Source of the DNA: Paracidobacterium acidisoli
GTDB lineage: Bacteria; Acidobacteriota; Terriglobia; Terriglobales; Acidobacteriaceae
DNA: 64,000 nt
Reading direction: 5' to 3'
Assembly (NCBI RefSeq): GCF_003428625.2
Contig: NZ_QVQT02000002.1
Span: 655,026-719,025 of the forward strand
Position numbers and translations under genes: made by a program. The first letter of the stretch is position 1, and each line of letters starts with the position of its first letter. Positions 52,395-62,426 of the stretch are shown in pieces. Below the pieces are notes generated by a model, which was not told where the DNA came from, made no database searches, and saw only the letters and a list, made by a program, of their open reading frames with translations.

Positions 52395-53074
52395 CGGCCC
52401 GCCTCCGGCGCGAAGCAGCCCTGCGCATGCGGCCCGTCCGAGAGCGACTCCACGCTGCCCGCCCGCAGACGCAGCATGAAATCCGCCAGCGGCTCCGCCA
52501 GCTCCCGCTGATGCGTCGTCAGCAGAATCGTTCTCTGCTCCGAGCGAAAGGTCTCCAGCAGCCGCAGCATCTGGTGCGCGCTCTCGATGTCCATATTGGA
52601 GAAGGGCTCATCCAGCAGCAGCAGCTCCGGCTGCGAGAGCAGCACCCGCGCCAGCGACGCCCGCTGCCGCATGCCCTGCGAATACTGCCCCACCGGCCTG
52701 TTCAGCGACGGATCGAGCCCCACCGCCTCCAGCGCTTCTTCCGGCTTCATGCACGCGCGCCCGCGGTACAGGTTTGCGAAGTAACGCAGATTTTCGACGC
52801 CCGTAAACTCGTCGTACAGCATCGTCGCGTGGCTCATATAGCCGATGCGGTCGCGCACATTTGCCGGATCTTCCTCGCCGAAGACCCGCATCCTGCCGTA
52901 GCTCGGACGCAGCAGTCCGGCCAGCATCCGCAGCAGCGTCGACTTCCCTGCTCCGTTTGCGCCCAGCACCACATAGCAGCGCCCCCGTTCAAAGCTCACG
53001 GAGACCTTCCGCAGCGCGGCGAACGTGCCGTATAGCTTCGAGACGGATTCCAGCTCGGCGATAGGTTCAGGCAT
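52391..53074 (-). CDS. ccmA: Cytochrome c biogenesis ABC ATPase CcmA
   Basis: A 227-residue ABC ATPase. Walker A is LGANGAGKSTLLRMLAGLL, the signature GQYSQGMRQRASLARVLL, Walker B LLLLDEPFSNMD and the switch His in LLTTHQREL. It powers the CcmABCD step that releases heme-loaded CcmE. The frame is open to 53161; MPEPIAELESVSKLYG at 53074 fits the family best. Its last four bases overlap ybaK. Confidence 0.93.
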   Translation of the reverse strand: MPEPIAELESVSKLYGTFAALRKVSVSFERGRCYVVLGANGAGKSTLLRMLAGLLRPSYGRMRVFGEEDPANVRDRIGYMSHATMLYDEFTGVENLRYFANLYRGRACMKPEEALEAVGLDPSLNRPVGQYSQGMRQRASLARVLLSQPELLLLDEPFSNMDIESAHQMLRLLETFRSEQRTILLTTHQRELAEPLADFMLRLRAGSVESLSDGPHAQGCFAPEAGR

Positions 53075-53215
53075 GCTGTTGGGAGTATAAGCAGCAGTAG
53101 AGGGCGCGCTCTCAGTGGCCAGTCCCTGCAGAGGGCTCTCTGTCAGCTCCAAAGCCCGCATTCCCGCACAATGGCATTCACTGAAAACTGAGGACCGGAA
53201 ACTGACAACCGCGGG

Positions 53216-53692
53216 CTACTTCGCCGCCATGGCCGGCATCACCGCTGCCGCGTTAGTCGCCGCAACCGCCGGCTTGTCTCCCGGCTGGCCCGGAGTATTC
53301 TTCGGCGCGTACTTCGACGCGCACTTGGCCTGCAGCTGCGTGGCATGGAAGACGCCGTCATGTCCGAAGGTGCCGATGGCCAGCGCCTGCGAATTGTCCT
53401 TGAAGGTATCCGGCGGCGGCTCTTCACCGATATAGGCAACGTGCAGCTTTTTATCGTTCTCCACCAGCACGAAGTCCGCATTCGTTCCACTGCGCGCGAT
53501 CGTGCCCGGCAGCACATTGCCAGCCACGCGCAGATGGCGGGTATACGCCTTCGATCCCATCGCCTGCAGCTCGCTGATCGTGACGTAGTAGCTCTTGTTC
53601 GCCTCAACGCCGGTAATCGCCAGCCACGCGATCACCCCCACCACGACCATCATGGCGATTCCGATGCGCAATCCCTGGTTGCCTTTATTCAT
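53216..53692 (-). CDS. ccmE: Heme chaperone CcmE, CXXXY variant
   Basis: A 158-residue periplasmic heme chaperone anchored by an N-terminal helix (GIAMMVVVGVIAWLAITGVE). The OB-fold core has YTRHLRVAGNVLPGTI and VAYIGEEPPPDTFKDNSQAL. In most proteobacteria heme binds a His in HXXXY; here the motif is Cys124-Ala-Ser-Lys-Tyr128 (codon Cys at 53323-53321), the CXXXY form known from sulfate reducers and archaea. An Ala/Pro-rich tail follows. It is first in the ccm group. Confidence 0.93.
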   Translation of the reverse strand: MNKGNQGLRIGIAMMVVVGVIAWLAITGVEANKSYYVTISELQAMGSKAYTRHLRVAGNVLPGTIARSGTNADFVLVENDKKLHVAYIGEEPPPDTFKDNSQALAIGTFGHDGVFHATQLQAKCASKYAPKNTPGQPGDKPAVAATNAAAVMPAMAAK

Positions 53693-53796
53693 GACGGATT
53701 TATTTTACTCGCTCGCGCCCCTCTGCCGTCCACTCCTGCGTGCGCGCGATCATCTCCCGGTTCGAATTTCCACTCGCGCCGCTGGCGGATCTTCCT

Positions 53797-54357
53797 TCAG
53801 TCCTCGCCAATCGAGCGAATCACCCGCGCCGGATTTCCTCCCACAAGGACATTCGGAGGAACATCCCTGGTGACGACCGAGCCCGCAGCTACAACCGAGT
53901 TCTCGCCCACCGTCACCCCGCCGACAACCGTTGCGCCGGCTGCGATCCAGACGTTTCTCTCAATCACAATGGGCTTTCCGATCGTCGCGGCGCGGCGCTG
54001 CGAAGGCTCAAGCGGATGTCCCGCCGTGATGAGGCTCACATTCGGCCCGATCATCACATCGTCCGCAATATCGAGGCCGCTAAGGTCATAGAACGTGCAG
54101 TTCTGATTGACGAAGACATTACGTCCCACGCGGATCTCGTCCCCGCCGGCAGTATAGAAAGGCGGGATCAGCAGAAAGCTCTCATCGACCTTTTTGCCGA
54201 TGAGTTCGCTGAACAGGGCCCGAATTGCGTCTGCATCGTCGAACGTCAAACGGTTCAGCGCGGCGGTGATCGCCATCGCCCGTCTGACGTTTGCCAGCAT
54301 GGCCGCCGACTCCGGCGTCCTCCTGTAAATTATCCTGGTGCCGCTCTCATTCGACAT
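53797..54357 (-). CDS. Maltose O-acetyltransferase-like hexapeptide enzyme
   Basis: A 186-residue acetyltransferase of the Maa/LacA/NodL group. An N-terminal helical cap (RRAMAITAALNRLTFDDADA) precedes a left-handed beta-helix with hexapeptide turns: VGRNVFVNQNCTFYDLSGLD, the catalytic His in LITAGHPLEPSQR, and GKPIVIERNVWIAAGATVVG. It should acetylate a sugar from acetyl-CoA. The substrate is unknown. It is divergent from thiC. Confidence 0.9.
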   Translation of the reverse strand: MSNESGTRIIYRRTPESAAMLANVRRAMAITAALNRLTFDDADAIRALFSELIGKKVDESFLLIPPFYTAGGDEIRVGRNVFVNQNCTFYDLSGLDIADDVMIGPNVSLITAGHPLEPSQRRAATIGKPIVIERNVWIAAGATVVGGVTVGENSVVAAGSVVTRDVPPNVLVGGNPARVIRSIGED

Positions 54358-54486
54358 TCGTTATTTCCTCAGTATGCAGTGGAGCGTGCGTTTCGCCGGA
54401 ATCCCATCCAATCCTGAAATGTAAACAGAGACCCCGCCGTGAGCGCAGGTCGCTGCTATCCGCGCTTCGTCTCCGCGCCGTCAATT

Positions 54487-54492
54487 TATAAT
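54487..54492 (+). promoter_or_regulatory. Candidate -10 of thiC
   Basis: A perfect TATAAT lies 71 bases before the thiC ATG; the -35 region (about 54464-54470) is weak. The leader lacks the conserved THI-box segments of a TPP riboswitch. Confidence 0.45.
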
Positions 54493-54526
54493 CCTGAAAA
54501 GTTCTTTCTGCGACATCATCCAATGA

Positions 54527-56017
<1,491 letters not shown>

Positions 56018-56036
56018 CCCTCATCCCGCCTCACGC

Positions 56037-56065
56037 AAAAGGCCGCGCTCAGCCGCGGCCTTTTT
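56037..56065 (+). terminator. Rho-independent terminator after thiC
   Basis: AAAAGGCCGCG (56037-56047) pairs with CGCGGCCTTTTT (56054-56065) around a short loop, 20 bases after the stop codon. Confidence 0.88.
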
Positions 56066-56101
56066 GCATTCTGGTGTAAAGCTCTTCAGCCGGGTGCCGG
56101 G

Positions 56102-56380
56102 TGTCCCATGTCCATCTTTCGAACATGGCACAAACATTCTCCCCCTTTGTCATCCCGACTCTTTCCTTGTCACCTCGACTTCCTCTTTGTCATCCCGACC
56201 GAAGCGGAACGAAGTGAAGCGCAGCGGAGGGATCTGCATTTTCTTTCCCTTCGAAAAATCCCGGGTGCCCATCTTCGCCGCCCGCCGTTGGCGGCTAAGG
56301 TGGGGAAGTTCTCGTCTCGCGTCAGCGAGACCCGGGAGAAGCCCCCGACAATCGGGGTGGGAAGCTAAGGTGGGAAGAGT
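56102..56380. repeat. Dispersed palindromic element, copy 2
   Basis: It fills most of the 426-base gap between thiC and the next gene and parallels 48311-48545. CCATGT/ACATGG replaces the CCCATG/CATGGG of copy 1. TTTGTCATCCCGAC occurs in repeated form. The long stem is degenerate on the left (CCCATCTTCGCCGCC, 56268-56282) but intact on the right (GGCGGCTAAGGTGGG, 56290-56304). GTCTCGC-GTCA-GCGAGAC (56314-56331) and CCCCGACAATCGGGG follow. Confidence 0.72.
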
Positions 56381-56384
56381 TTTC

Positions 56385-56412
56385 TTTTCATTCCGCACTC
56401 TCCCTGTATAGT
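56385..56412 (+). promoter_or_regulatory. Promoter of the secreted His/Pro-rich protein gene
   Basis: TTTTCA (56385-56390), a 16-bp spacer and TATAGT (56407-56412). It starts just at the end of the dispersed repeat and lies 32 bases before the ATG. Confidence 0.5.
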
Positions 56413-56443
56413 ATTCAGACCACTGGAACTCCGGGAGGAACGA

Positions 56444-56980
56444 ATGAAAGCTCGTCTGATGCTTCTGGTGCCTGCGGTGGCGCTCTTCGCCGCCACTCCC
56501 CTGCTCGCCCAGCACCGTGCCCCGTCACAGCCTCACGCCATGCCGCGCGCCAATCAGGGACATCTCCCGCCGCCTCCGGCCGCGCGTCCCGCTCCCGGCA
56601 CCAGGCCCGATATCGAACACTTCTCCGGCGGACGCGTCAACAGCACGCCGCACGTCAACCACAACACCTGGTATGGACACGAGCCCGCCAACGACCCGCG
56701 CTTCCACATCGATCATCCCTTCGCGCACGGTCACTTCGACCGCATCGGTCCTGGCAATCGCTTCAACGTCCTCCGCATCGACCGCAACGCGCATCGCTTC
56801 TGGTTCCCCGGAGGCTACGGGTTCGCCATCGCCGACTGGGACTGGGCCATCGCCGCCGACTGGTGCTGGGACTGCGGCGACGACTTCGTCGTCTATGAGG
56901 ACCCCGACCACCCCGGCTGGTATCTGCTCTACAACGTCGAAACCGGCGCGTATGTCCACGTCCAGTACCTGGGAATGTAG
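56444..56980 (+). CDS. Secreted His/Pro-rich protein of unknown function
   Basis: A 178-residue exported protein. The signal peptide MKARLMLLVPAVALFAATPL ends near LLAQ. The first mature part is rich in His, Pro and Asn (HLPPPPAARPAPGTRPDIEH, HFDRIGPGNRFNVLRID). The C-terminal part is aromatic and acidic (FAIADWDWAIAADWCWDCGD, ending with a YVHVQYLGM strand). CCGGGAGGAACGA precedes the ATG. No family was recognised; related acidobacterial proteins often carry the same W/D-rich end. Confidence 0.68.
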   Translation: MKARLMLLVPAVALFAATPLLAQHRAPSQPHAMPRANQGHLPPPPAARPAPGTRPDIEHFSGGRVNSTPHVNHNTWYGHEPANDPRFHIDHPFAHGHFDRIGPGNRFNVLRIDRNAHRFWFPGGYGFAIADWDWAIAADWCWDCGDDFVVYEDPDHPGWYLLYNVETGAYVHVQYLGM

Positions 56981-57109
56981 TCAAAGAAAATATCTGCGCT
57001 TGTAATTCGCCCGCTCGCATCATGGAAACGCGCTGCCGCGCCGGAGACTTCAGCAACCCCGGCGCGCTTCGCGGTATCTCAACAAAAAGGGCCTGGTTGC
57101 CCAAACAAT

Positions 57110-57124
57110 AAAGGAGTGTCCTTT
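57110..57124 (+). promoter_or_regulatory. Hairpin sequestering the ytxH Shine-Dalgarno site
   Basis: AAAGGA-GTG-TCCTTT is a perfect 6+3+6 inverted repeat ending at the base before the ATG. It includes the AAGGAG ribosome site, so translation could be controlled by melting of this weak stem. Confidence 0.5.
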
Positions 57125-57391
57125 ATGAATTCCGTTAAAGTCTGGGCGGCCTTCACCATTGGCGTCGCCGCCGGAGCCGCCGTCGCTCTCCTCTACGCTC
57201 CGCAAACCGGCGATCGCACCCGCCGTCAGCTCCGCCGCAATATCGAGGACGCGGGCGAGTACATCCGCGACACCGCCAGCACCCTCGGCGATCAGGCCGA
57301 AAAATATGTGAAGCGTGGCCGCGAAGCCGTCGCTGACGTCGTCGACACCGCGCAGAGCACCGTGAAAAAAGCGGTCTCTACCATCAGCTGA
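57125..57391 (+). CDS. YtxH-domain small membrane protein
   Basis: An 88-residue protein. One hydrophobic N-terminal segment (WAAFTIGVAAGAAVALLYAP) with the YtxH motif LLYAPQTGDRTRRQLR leads to an amphipathic helix (YIRDTASTLGDQAEKYVKRG, REAVADVVDTAQSTVKKAVS). YtxH proteins are often stress-induced in Bacillus, but their role is unclear. ATG 57125 is chosen over GTG 57116, which would be too near the Shine-Dalgarno site. Confidence 0.8.
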   Translation: MNSVKVWAAFTIGVAAGAAVALLYAPQTGDRTRRQLRRNIEDAGEYIRDTASTLGDQAEKYVKRGREAVADVVDTAQSTVKKAVSTIS

Positions 57392-57417
57392 TCGATCCAC
57401 CAGTCAGCCACGCCAAA

Positions 57418-57482
57418 GATTCATCACGCCGGAAAAGAAAAGCCCTGTCCCGCGGGACAGGGCTTTTGGCTTGTGATGAATC
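57418..57482. terminator. Nested bidirectional terminator between ytxH and clpC
   Basis: The inner arms AAAAGCCCTGTCCCG (57438-57452) and CGGGACAGGGCTTTT (57453-57467) are a perfect 15-bp palindrome with A and T ends, so they terminate in both directions. The outer arms GATTCATCAC (57418-57427) and GTGATGAATC (57473-57482) enclose it. Confidence 0.85.
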
Positions 57483-57488
57483 AACGAA

Positions 57489-59942
57489 TCAGCTGTACAG
57501 CAGCACGCCGTCCATCTTCTCCGCCCCTTCGCTTCCGACCGGACGATAGAAGAGCTGGTTGTTCTCGAGGTAGACCTCGAGGAAGGCTGGACGCTCCGTG
57601 ATGCCGCCGGCAATCAGCGCCTCCGACAGCGGATCTTCCACGTAGCGCTGCAGTGCGCGGCGCAGCGGACGCGCTCCGTAGCTGCGGTCCACCAGCGTCT
57701 TCTCGAGTATCCACTTCTTCGCATCCTCGGTCACCGAGATCGTGATCGCCTTCTGCGCCAGGTTCGCGTTCAGCTGCTGCACCAGAAGCTCCAGGATCTG
57801 GATCAGGTCCGCATCCGTCAGCGACTGGAAGAGAATGATCTCGTCGATACGGTTGAGGAACTCCGGATTGAAGGTCCGCTTGACCTCGTTCTTCACCAGG
57901 TCCTCGATCTTCTCCATCACCAGGTCTTCCCGTTCGCTCTGGAAGCCCAGCCCCTGCTTGCGCTGCAGGTGCCGTGCGCCGATATTCGACGTCATGATGA
58001 TGATCGTGTTCTTGAAGTCGACCGTATTGCCCAGTCCATCCGTCAGCTGTCCGTCTTCAAAGACCTGCAGCAGAATGTTGAACACATCCGGATGCGCCTT
58101 CTCGATCTCATCCAGCAGCACCACCGAGTACGGCGAGCGCTTCACGCGTTCCGTAAGCTGTCCGCCCTCCTCGTAGCCCACATAGCCCGGAGGCGACCCG
58201 ATCAGCTTCGAGACCGAGTGCTTCTCCATGAACTCCGACATATCGAAGCGGATCAGCGCCTTCTCGCTTCCGAACAGGAACTGCGCCAGCGTGCGCGCCA
58301 TCTCCGTCTTGCCTACGCCCGTCGGTCCCAGGAAGAGGAATGAGCCGATCGGCCGGTGCGGAGACTTCAGCCCCGCGCGCGAGCGGCGAATCGCCCGCGC
58401 CAGCGCCGAGATCGCCTTGTCCTGCGAGATCACGCGCTTGTGCAGCTCTTCTTCCACCCGCAGCAGCTTCTGCGTCTCTTCTTCCTTGATCGACGTGATC
58501 GGCACGCCCGTCCAGCGGCTCACCACGTCCTCGATGTCCTCGCGGCCCACAATGCCCGCCGTCGAATCGTCGAGATGATACTTGTCGCGCAGCGCGCGCA
58601 GGTTCTCGCGCTCCTTGCGCTCCTCGTCCGAATAGAAGCGCGCCTTCTCGAACTCGTGGTTCGCGATCGCGTTCTCCATCCGGTGCACGATGAACTTGAT
58701 CCGCTTCTGAACCTCGGTGATCTCCTCCGGCAGCGAGGTCTGGCGCAGCTTCACCCGCGCTCCCGCCTCGTCGATCAGATCGATCGCCTTGTCCGGAAGA
58801 AAGCGGTCCGAGATGTAGCGGTTCGAGTGCGCCACCGCAAAATTGATCGCGTCATCCGTGTAGCTCACCGCATGGAACTTCTCATAGCGGTCCTTGATGC
58901 CCATGATGATCCTGATCGCGTCCTCTTCATTCGGAGGAGGCACCTTCACCGCCTGGAAGCGCCGTTCGAGCGACCGGTCCTTCTCGATCGACTTGCGATA
59001 TTCGCCCGGCGTGGTTGCGCCGATGCACTGAATCTCGCCGCGCGACAGCGCCGGCTTCAGAATGTTGGCCGCATCCAGCGATCCTTCGGCCGATCCCGCG
59101 CCCACCAGCGTGTGCAGCTCATCGATAAAGATGATGGAGTTCTGATTCTCCATCAGCTCTTTCATGATCGTCTTCAGCCGCTCCTCGAACTGGCCGCGGT
59201 ACTTCGTTCCGGCCACGATCAGCGACAGGTCCAGCGCCAGCACCCGCTTGTCGGCCAGAAAGCTCGGCACGTCTCCGTCCGAGATGCGCTGCGCCAGGCC
59301 CTCCACAATCGCGGTCTTGCCCACGCCCGGCTCGCCGATCAGCACCGGATTGTTCTTCGTTCTCCGGCACAGAATCTGGATCACCCGTTCCAGCTCCTGG
59401 TCGCGTCCCACCAGCGGGTCAAGCTGGCTGTCCAGCGCCGCCTGGGTCAGGTCGCGCGAAAACTCCGCCAGCAGGCTCGACTCCCGGCTTCTCTGCTGCG
59501 CCGGAGCCTTCTCCTGCGTCGCCCGCGCCAGCTCCTCGCGAATCGCCAGCAGCTTCAGCCCGCGCTCATGCAGAATCTCCGCCGCAAAGCACTTCTCTTC
59601 GCGCAGCAGACCCAGCAGCAGGTGCTCGGTTCCAATGTGTTTGTGCGACAGCCGCTCCGCCTCTTCGGCGGCATAGGCCAGAACCCGCTTGCATTCATTC
59701 GAGAGCGGCAGGTCGACCGAGGTCGAAACCTTCTCGCGAATCGTGGTATGGCCCTCAATCTGTTTCCGGATCGATTCAACCGATGCATGCGAGCGGAGAA
59801 AGCGGTTGGTTAACGCCTTATCCTCGCGCAGCAGGCCCAGCAGCAGGTGTTCCGTCTCGATATAGGGTGAGCCGAACTGGCTCGCCTCATACCGGGCAAA
59901 GAAGATCACTCGACGCGCTTTTTCCGTGTAGCGTTCGAACAT
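57489..59942 (-). CDS. clpC: ClpC-type AAA+ protease ATPase subunit
   Basis: An 817-residue Hsp100 unfoldase that feeds ClpP. Two N-terminal Clp repeats (1-145: [40 protein letters not shown]) precede AAA-1 with Walker [15 protein letters not shown] at about 205, a middle coiled domain ([20 protein letters not shown]), and AAA-2 with Walker [15 protein letters not shown] at about 535. The C-terminal D2-small region has [20 protein letters not shown]. The start [14 protein letters not shown] at 59942 has AGGGGG just upstream. No ctsR or mcsAB is adjacent; clpP is not in the window. Confidence 0.96.
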   Translation of the reverse strand: MFERYTEKARRVIFFARYEASQFGSPYIETEHLLLGLLREDKALTNRFLRSHASVESIRKQIEGHTTIREKVSTSVDLPLSNECKRVLAYAAEEAERLSHKHIGTEHLLLGLLREEKCFAAEILHERGLKLLAIREELARATQEKAPAQQRSRESSLLAEFSRDLTQAALDSQLDPLVGRDQELERVIQILCRRTKNNPVLIGEPGVGKTAIVEGLAQRISDGDVPSFLADKRVLALDLSLIVAGTKYRGQFEERLKTIMKELMENQNSIIFIDELHTLVGAGSAEGSLDAANILKPALSRGEIQCIGATTPGEYRKSIEKDRSLERRFQAVKVPPPNEEDAIRIIMGIKDRYEKFHAVSYTDDAINFAVAHSNRYISDRFLPDKAIDLIDEAGARVKLRQTSLPEEITEVQKRIKFIVHRMENAIANHEFEKARFYSDEERKERENLRALRDKYHLDDSTAGIVGREDIEDVVSRWTGVPITSIKEEETQKLLRVEEELHKRVISQDKAISALARAIRRSRAGLKSPHRPIGSFLFLGPTGVGKTEMARTLAQFLFGSEKALIRFDMSEFMEKHSVSKLIGSPPGYVGYEEGGQLTERVKRSPYSVVLLDEIEKAHPDVFNILLQVFEDGQLTDGLGNTVDFKNTIIIMTSNIGARHLQRKQGLGFQSEREDLVMEKIEDLVKNEVKRTFNPEFLNRIDEIILFQSLTDADLIQILELLVQQLNANLAQKAITISVTEDAKKWILEKTLVDRSYGARPLRRALQRYVEDPLSEALIAGGITERPAFLEVYLENNQLFYRPVGSEGAEKMDGVLLYS

Positions 59943-60171
59943 ATTCCCCCTGAGAAAGCCTCTCCGCCGCCTGTCCCGCCGGTCGTGTGCCGGCGGACGC
60001 AGCAGCGTCCAGTGCCTTCGTCCCTTGTCATCGCCCCTGCCGGTAAATAACGGCAATACGGGAGCGACCTTCAGGCTGGGTGCGATCTCCGCATCCATCC
60101 CACTTCCGGAACGAGCCGTTTCTCCCCTTCCGGTCTTTCAAAACAGGCTTCTCCGCCTCCGGCTGCCATCT

Positions 60172-60945
60172 CTACTGCAGCGTTCGCGGAGACACCTCAT
60201 CCACGCGGCCTTTTTCCAGCCGCAAAACCCGGCTACATCGCTGCGCCAGCATCATGTTGTGCGTCACAATCACCGACGTCAGACAGTGTGTCTGATGCAG
60301 CCGTTCGATCAGACTGAAGACCATCTCAGCCGTCCGGCTGTCCAGGTCTCCCGTCGGCTCATCGGCCAGCAGTACCTTCGGTCCCGTCACCAGCGCGCGG
60401 GCAAGGGAAACCCGCTGCTGTTCCCCGCCGGAAAGCTCTCCGGCGCGGTGCGTGACCCGGTCACCCAGCTCTACCTCGTTCAACCACTGCTCCGCACTTC
60501 TGAAGGCCTTCGCCTTCGGCTCTCCCCGGGCCAGCAGCGGCATGGCAACGTTCTCCAGCGCCGTAAACTCGGGCAGAAGGTAATGAAACTGCCAGACATA
60601 CCCCACCTCGCGGTTCCGAAACGCGGCTGCCTGTCTGCTGTTCAGTGTTCTCAACTGAATTGAGGCGCAGTATACGTCACCCTCTGAAGGAGCATCAAGA
60701 GCGCCAAGCATGTGCAAAAGTGTGCTTTTTCCCGCTCCCGACTGGCCGACAATCGCCAGCATCTCGCCCTGCGCCAGGTCAAAACTCAGACCGTCGAAAA
60801 GAACCAGCCTTCCCCGGCCGGTGACGTATTCCTTCCGCAGGTTCCTTACCTGAATGACATATGGATGCTCGGGAAAGGCAGAAGGACGCAGCCCGGCGGA
60901 GTCCGGTCGCCCTGGGAAATCGTCGCTGGCTGAAACCATCCCCAT
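60172..60945 (-). CDS. lolD: LolD-like ABC transporter ATPase
   Basis: A 257-residue ATPase of the LolD/MacB group. Walker A is VGQSGAGKSTLLHMLGAL, the signature ELSGGEQQRVSLARAL, Walker B VLLADEPTGDLDS and the switch His in VIVTHNMMLA. With the LolC-like permease at 62419 it would extract lipoproteins from the inner membrane for transfer to LolA. The start is ATG 60945 (CAGG five bases before) rather than GTG 60960. A hairpin-rich 230-base gap separates it from clpC. Confidence 0.88.
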   Translation of the reverse strand: MGMVSASDDFPGRPDSAGLRPSAFPEHPYVIQVRNLRKEYVTGRGRLVLFDGLSFDLAQGEMLAIVGQSGAGKSTLLHMLGALDAPSEGDVYCASIQLRTLNSRQAAAFRNREVGYVWQFHYLLPEFTALENVAMPLLARGEPKAKAFRSAEQWLNEVELGDRVTHRAGELSGGEQQRVSLARALVTGPKVLLADEPTGDLDSRTAEMVFSLIERLHQTHCLTSVIVTHNMMLAQRCSRVLRLEKGRVDEVSPRTLQ

Positions 60946-61076
60946 ATCTACCTGTATCACTCTTCAACCCCGAAAGGGAAGAATGCACTTCTTTCCGTTG
61001 GACGCGGAATGGCGAAATTGGGGTAGTGGAGTGTTACTTTTGCAGCCTCATCGCAACAGCGGATCATCTCTCCGCG

Positions 61077-62426
61077 TTACCGCGGCGCTTCGATCGTCGC
61101 CAGCTCGCGCATGACCTTCTTCCACTGCCGCGGATGCTTCCTGGTCTCAATCGGCGCATCGGGATTCGAGTAGAACTCCCGCACATTGCGCCGCAGCTCC
61201 GCCGGAACATGCACCCGCACATCGTCGCGGGTAATCGTCGCCAGCAGCTTCGCATACGTCTCATCCGTCAGCCGGTATCCTCCCGGACGGATTTTATTGC
61301 CCGTATCCAGGTCGAGATTGGCCAGCTGAAAGCCGTCCTGCCCCTTCTGCCCCAGCCCGCCCAGCAGCTTCGTATACACATCCATGCTGTGATTCACGCT
61401 GTCGATATACTTCTCTTCGGTCTGCTCATTCGGGCCGCGAATCGCCAGGCACGACATCGGACCGAACTTCGGCGTCAGAAAGATCAGCACCGCCAGCAGC
61501 CGCGTCCGGAAGCTGACCTTGTTCTTCCGGAACGTCTCCCACCCGTTCTCCGCATCGGCCGTCTTCAGGCGCTGCGTAAACTCCGTAAACGCCGGCGAAG
61601 GCTCATCCTGCGGAAAGCGCTTCCGGTAAAGCAGCACCTCCGCATAGGCAAAGCGCGGCAGCAGATTCTCGACCGACGACCGGTAGCTTCGAAACGACGC
61701 GAACTCGTTCCCCAGAACGTCGTGCAGCCGCAGCCCGTACGTCTGATAAAACGCCTCCTCCAGCACCCGCCGCGACACCCTCAGCCCCACATGCCGCAGA
61801 TACGACGCCGGCGCGAACCGCCTGCTGCTCAGCTCATCGATATCGAAGGCGAACTCCGTCCGGATATGCGCATGCGGGCTCTCCTCATACGTCACCTCCG
61901 GCCCGTACTGCTTCTCGAGATTCGGAAAGACGATCGCCGTCGAAGGATTCGTCGCCTCGCTGTGTCCCACCGTATCGCCCACGTAATGCGAGAGCGCGCC
62001 CAGCGCAAAGGCCAGCTCGTTCACGTTGCGCGCGTCGTGAATCATATTCGAGATAAAATCCCCGGTCCGCACGTAATGCGTCAGCTCGCTGAAGAACGTA
62101 TGCCCGAAGGGATAATAGCCCGCATCCTGAATCGCCGAGCCGCCGTACGCATAGGCATGCGCCTCGCGCAACTGGGCCTCGGTCGTCCCCGGAAAGCGCT
62201 CCAGCAGCAGCGGCCGGATCGCCGCATCCCAGGTCAGATCGATGATCGCCTCATGCGTCAGGAACGAATAGGCCCACGCGCCCCGCGCAGCAAACATCAC
62301 AAAAAGCAAAATGACAGCGATTCCAGCAAAGCCCACTCCGTTCGCAGAATCGTCCGAGCCTTTTCTGTGCCCTGCGCCCTGTTTCCTGAGCCCTGCGCTC
62401 TGCGCCCTGTGCCCGCTCCTACTCAT
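61077..62426 (-). CDS. Zinc-dependent phospholipase C-family protein
   Basis: A 449-residue protein with a membrane/signal segment (GFAGIAVILLFVMFAARGAW). The PLC-type zinc-ligand pattern follows: AYSFLTHEAIIDLTW (start of the mature domain), GALSHYVGDTVGHSEATNPS and later His-containing helices. Families of this fold hydrolyse phospholipids or nucleic acids; the substrate is unproven. The ATG overlaps the lolC stop (ATGAGTAG). Its first codons lie on seven heptamer repeats, so a GTG at 62336 giving GFAGIAV directly is a possible alternative start. Confidence 0.72.
   Translation of the reverse strand: MSRSGHRAQSAGLRKQGAGHRKGSDDSANGVGFAGIAVILLFVMFAARGAWAYSFLTHEAIIDLTWDAAIRPLLLERFPGTTEAQLREAHAYAYGGSAIQDAGYYPFGHTFFSELTHYVRTGDFISNMIHDARNVNELAFALGALSHYVGDTVGHSEATNPSTAIVFPNLEKQYGPEVTYEESPHAHIRTEFAFDIDELSSRRFAPASYLRHVGLRVSRRVLEEAFYQTYGLRLHDVLGNEFASFRSYRSSVENLLPRFAYAEVLLYRKRFPQDEPSPAFTEFTQRLKTADAENGWETFRKNKVSFRTRLLAVLIFLTPKFGPMSCLAIRGPNEQTEEKYIDSVNHSMDVYTKLLGGLGQKGQDGFQLANLDLDTGNKIRPGGYRLTDETYAKLLATITRDDVRVHVPAELRRNVREFYSNPDAPIETRKHPRQWKKVMRELATIEAPR
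62365..62413. repeat. Heptamer array at the start of the phospholipase gene
   Basis: Seven contiguous units of 7 nt, plus strand: CTGTGCC, CTGCGCC, CTGTTTC, CTGAGCC, CTGCGCT, CTGCGCC, CTGTGCC. They are inside codons 5-21 of the overlapping minus-strand gene, and 7 is not a multiple of 3. Confidence 0.75.
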
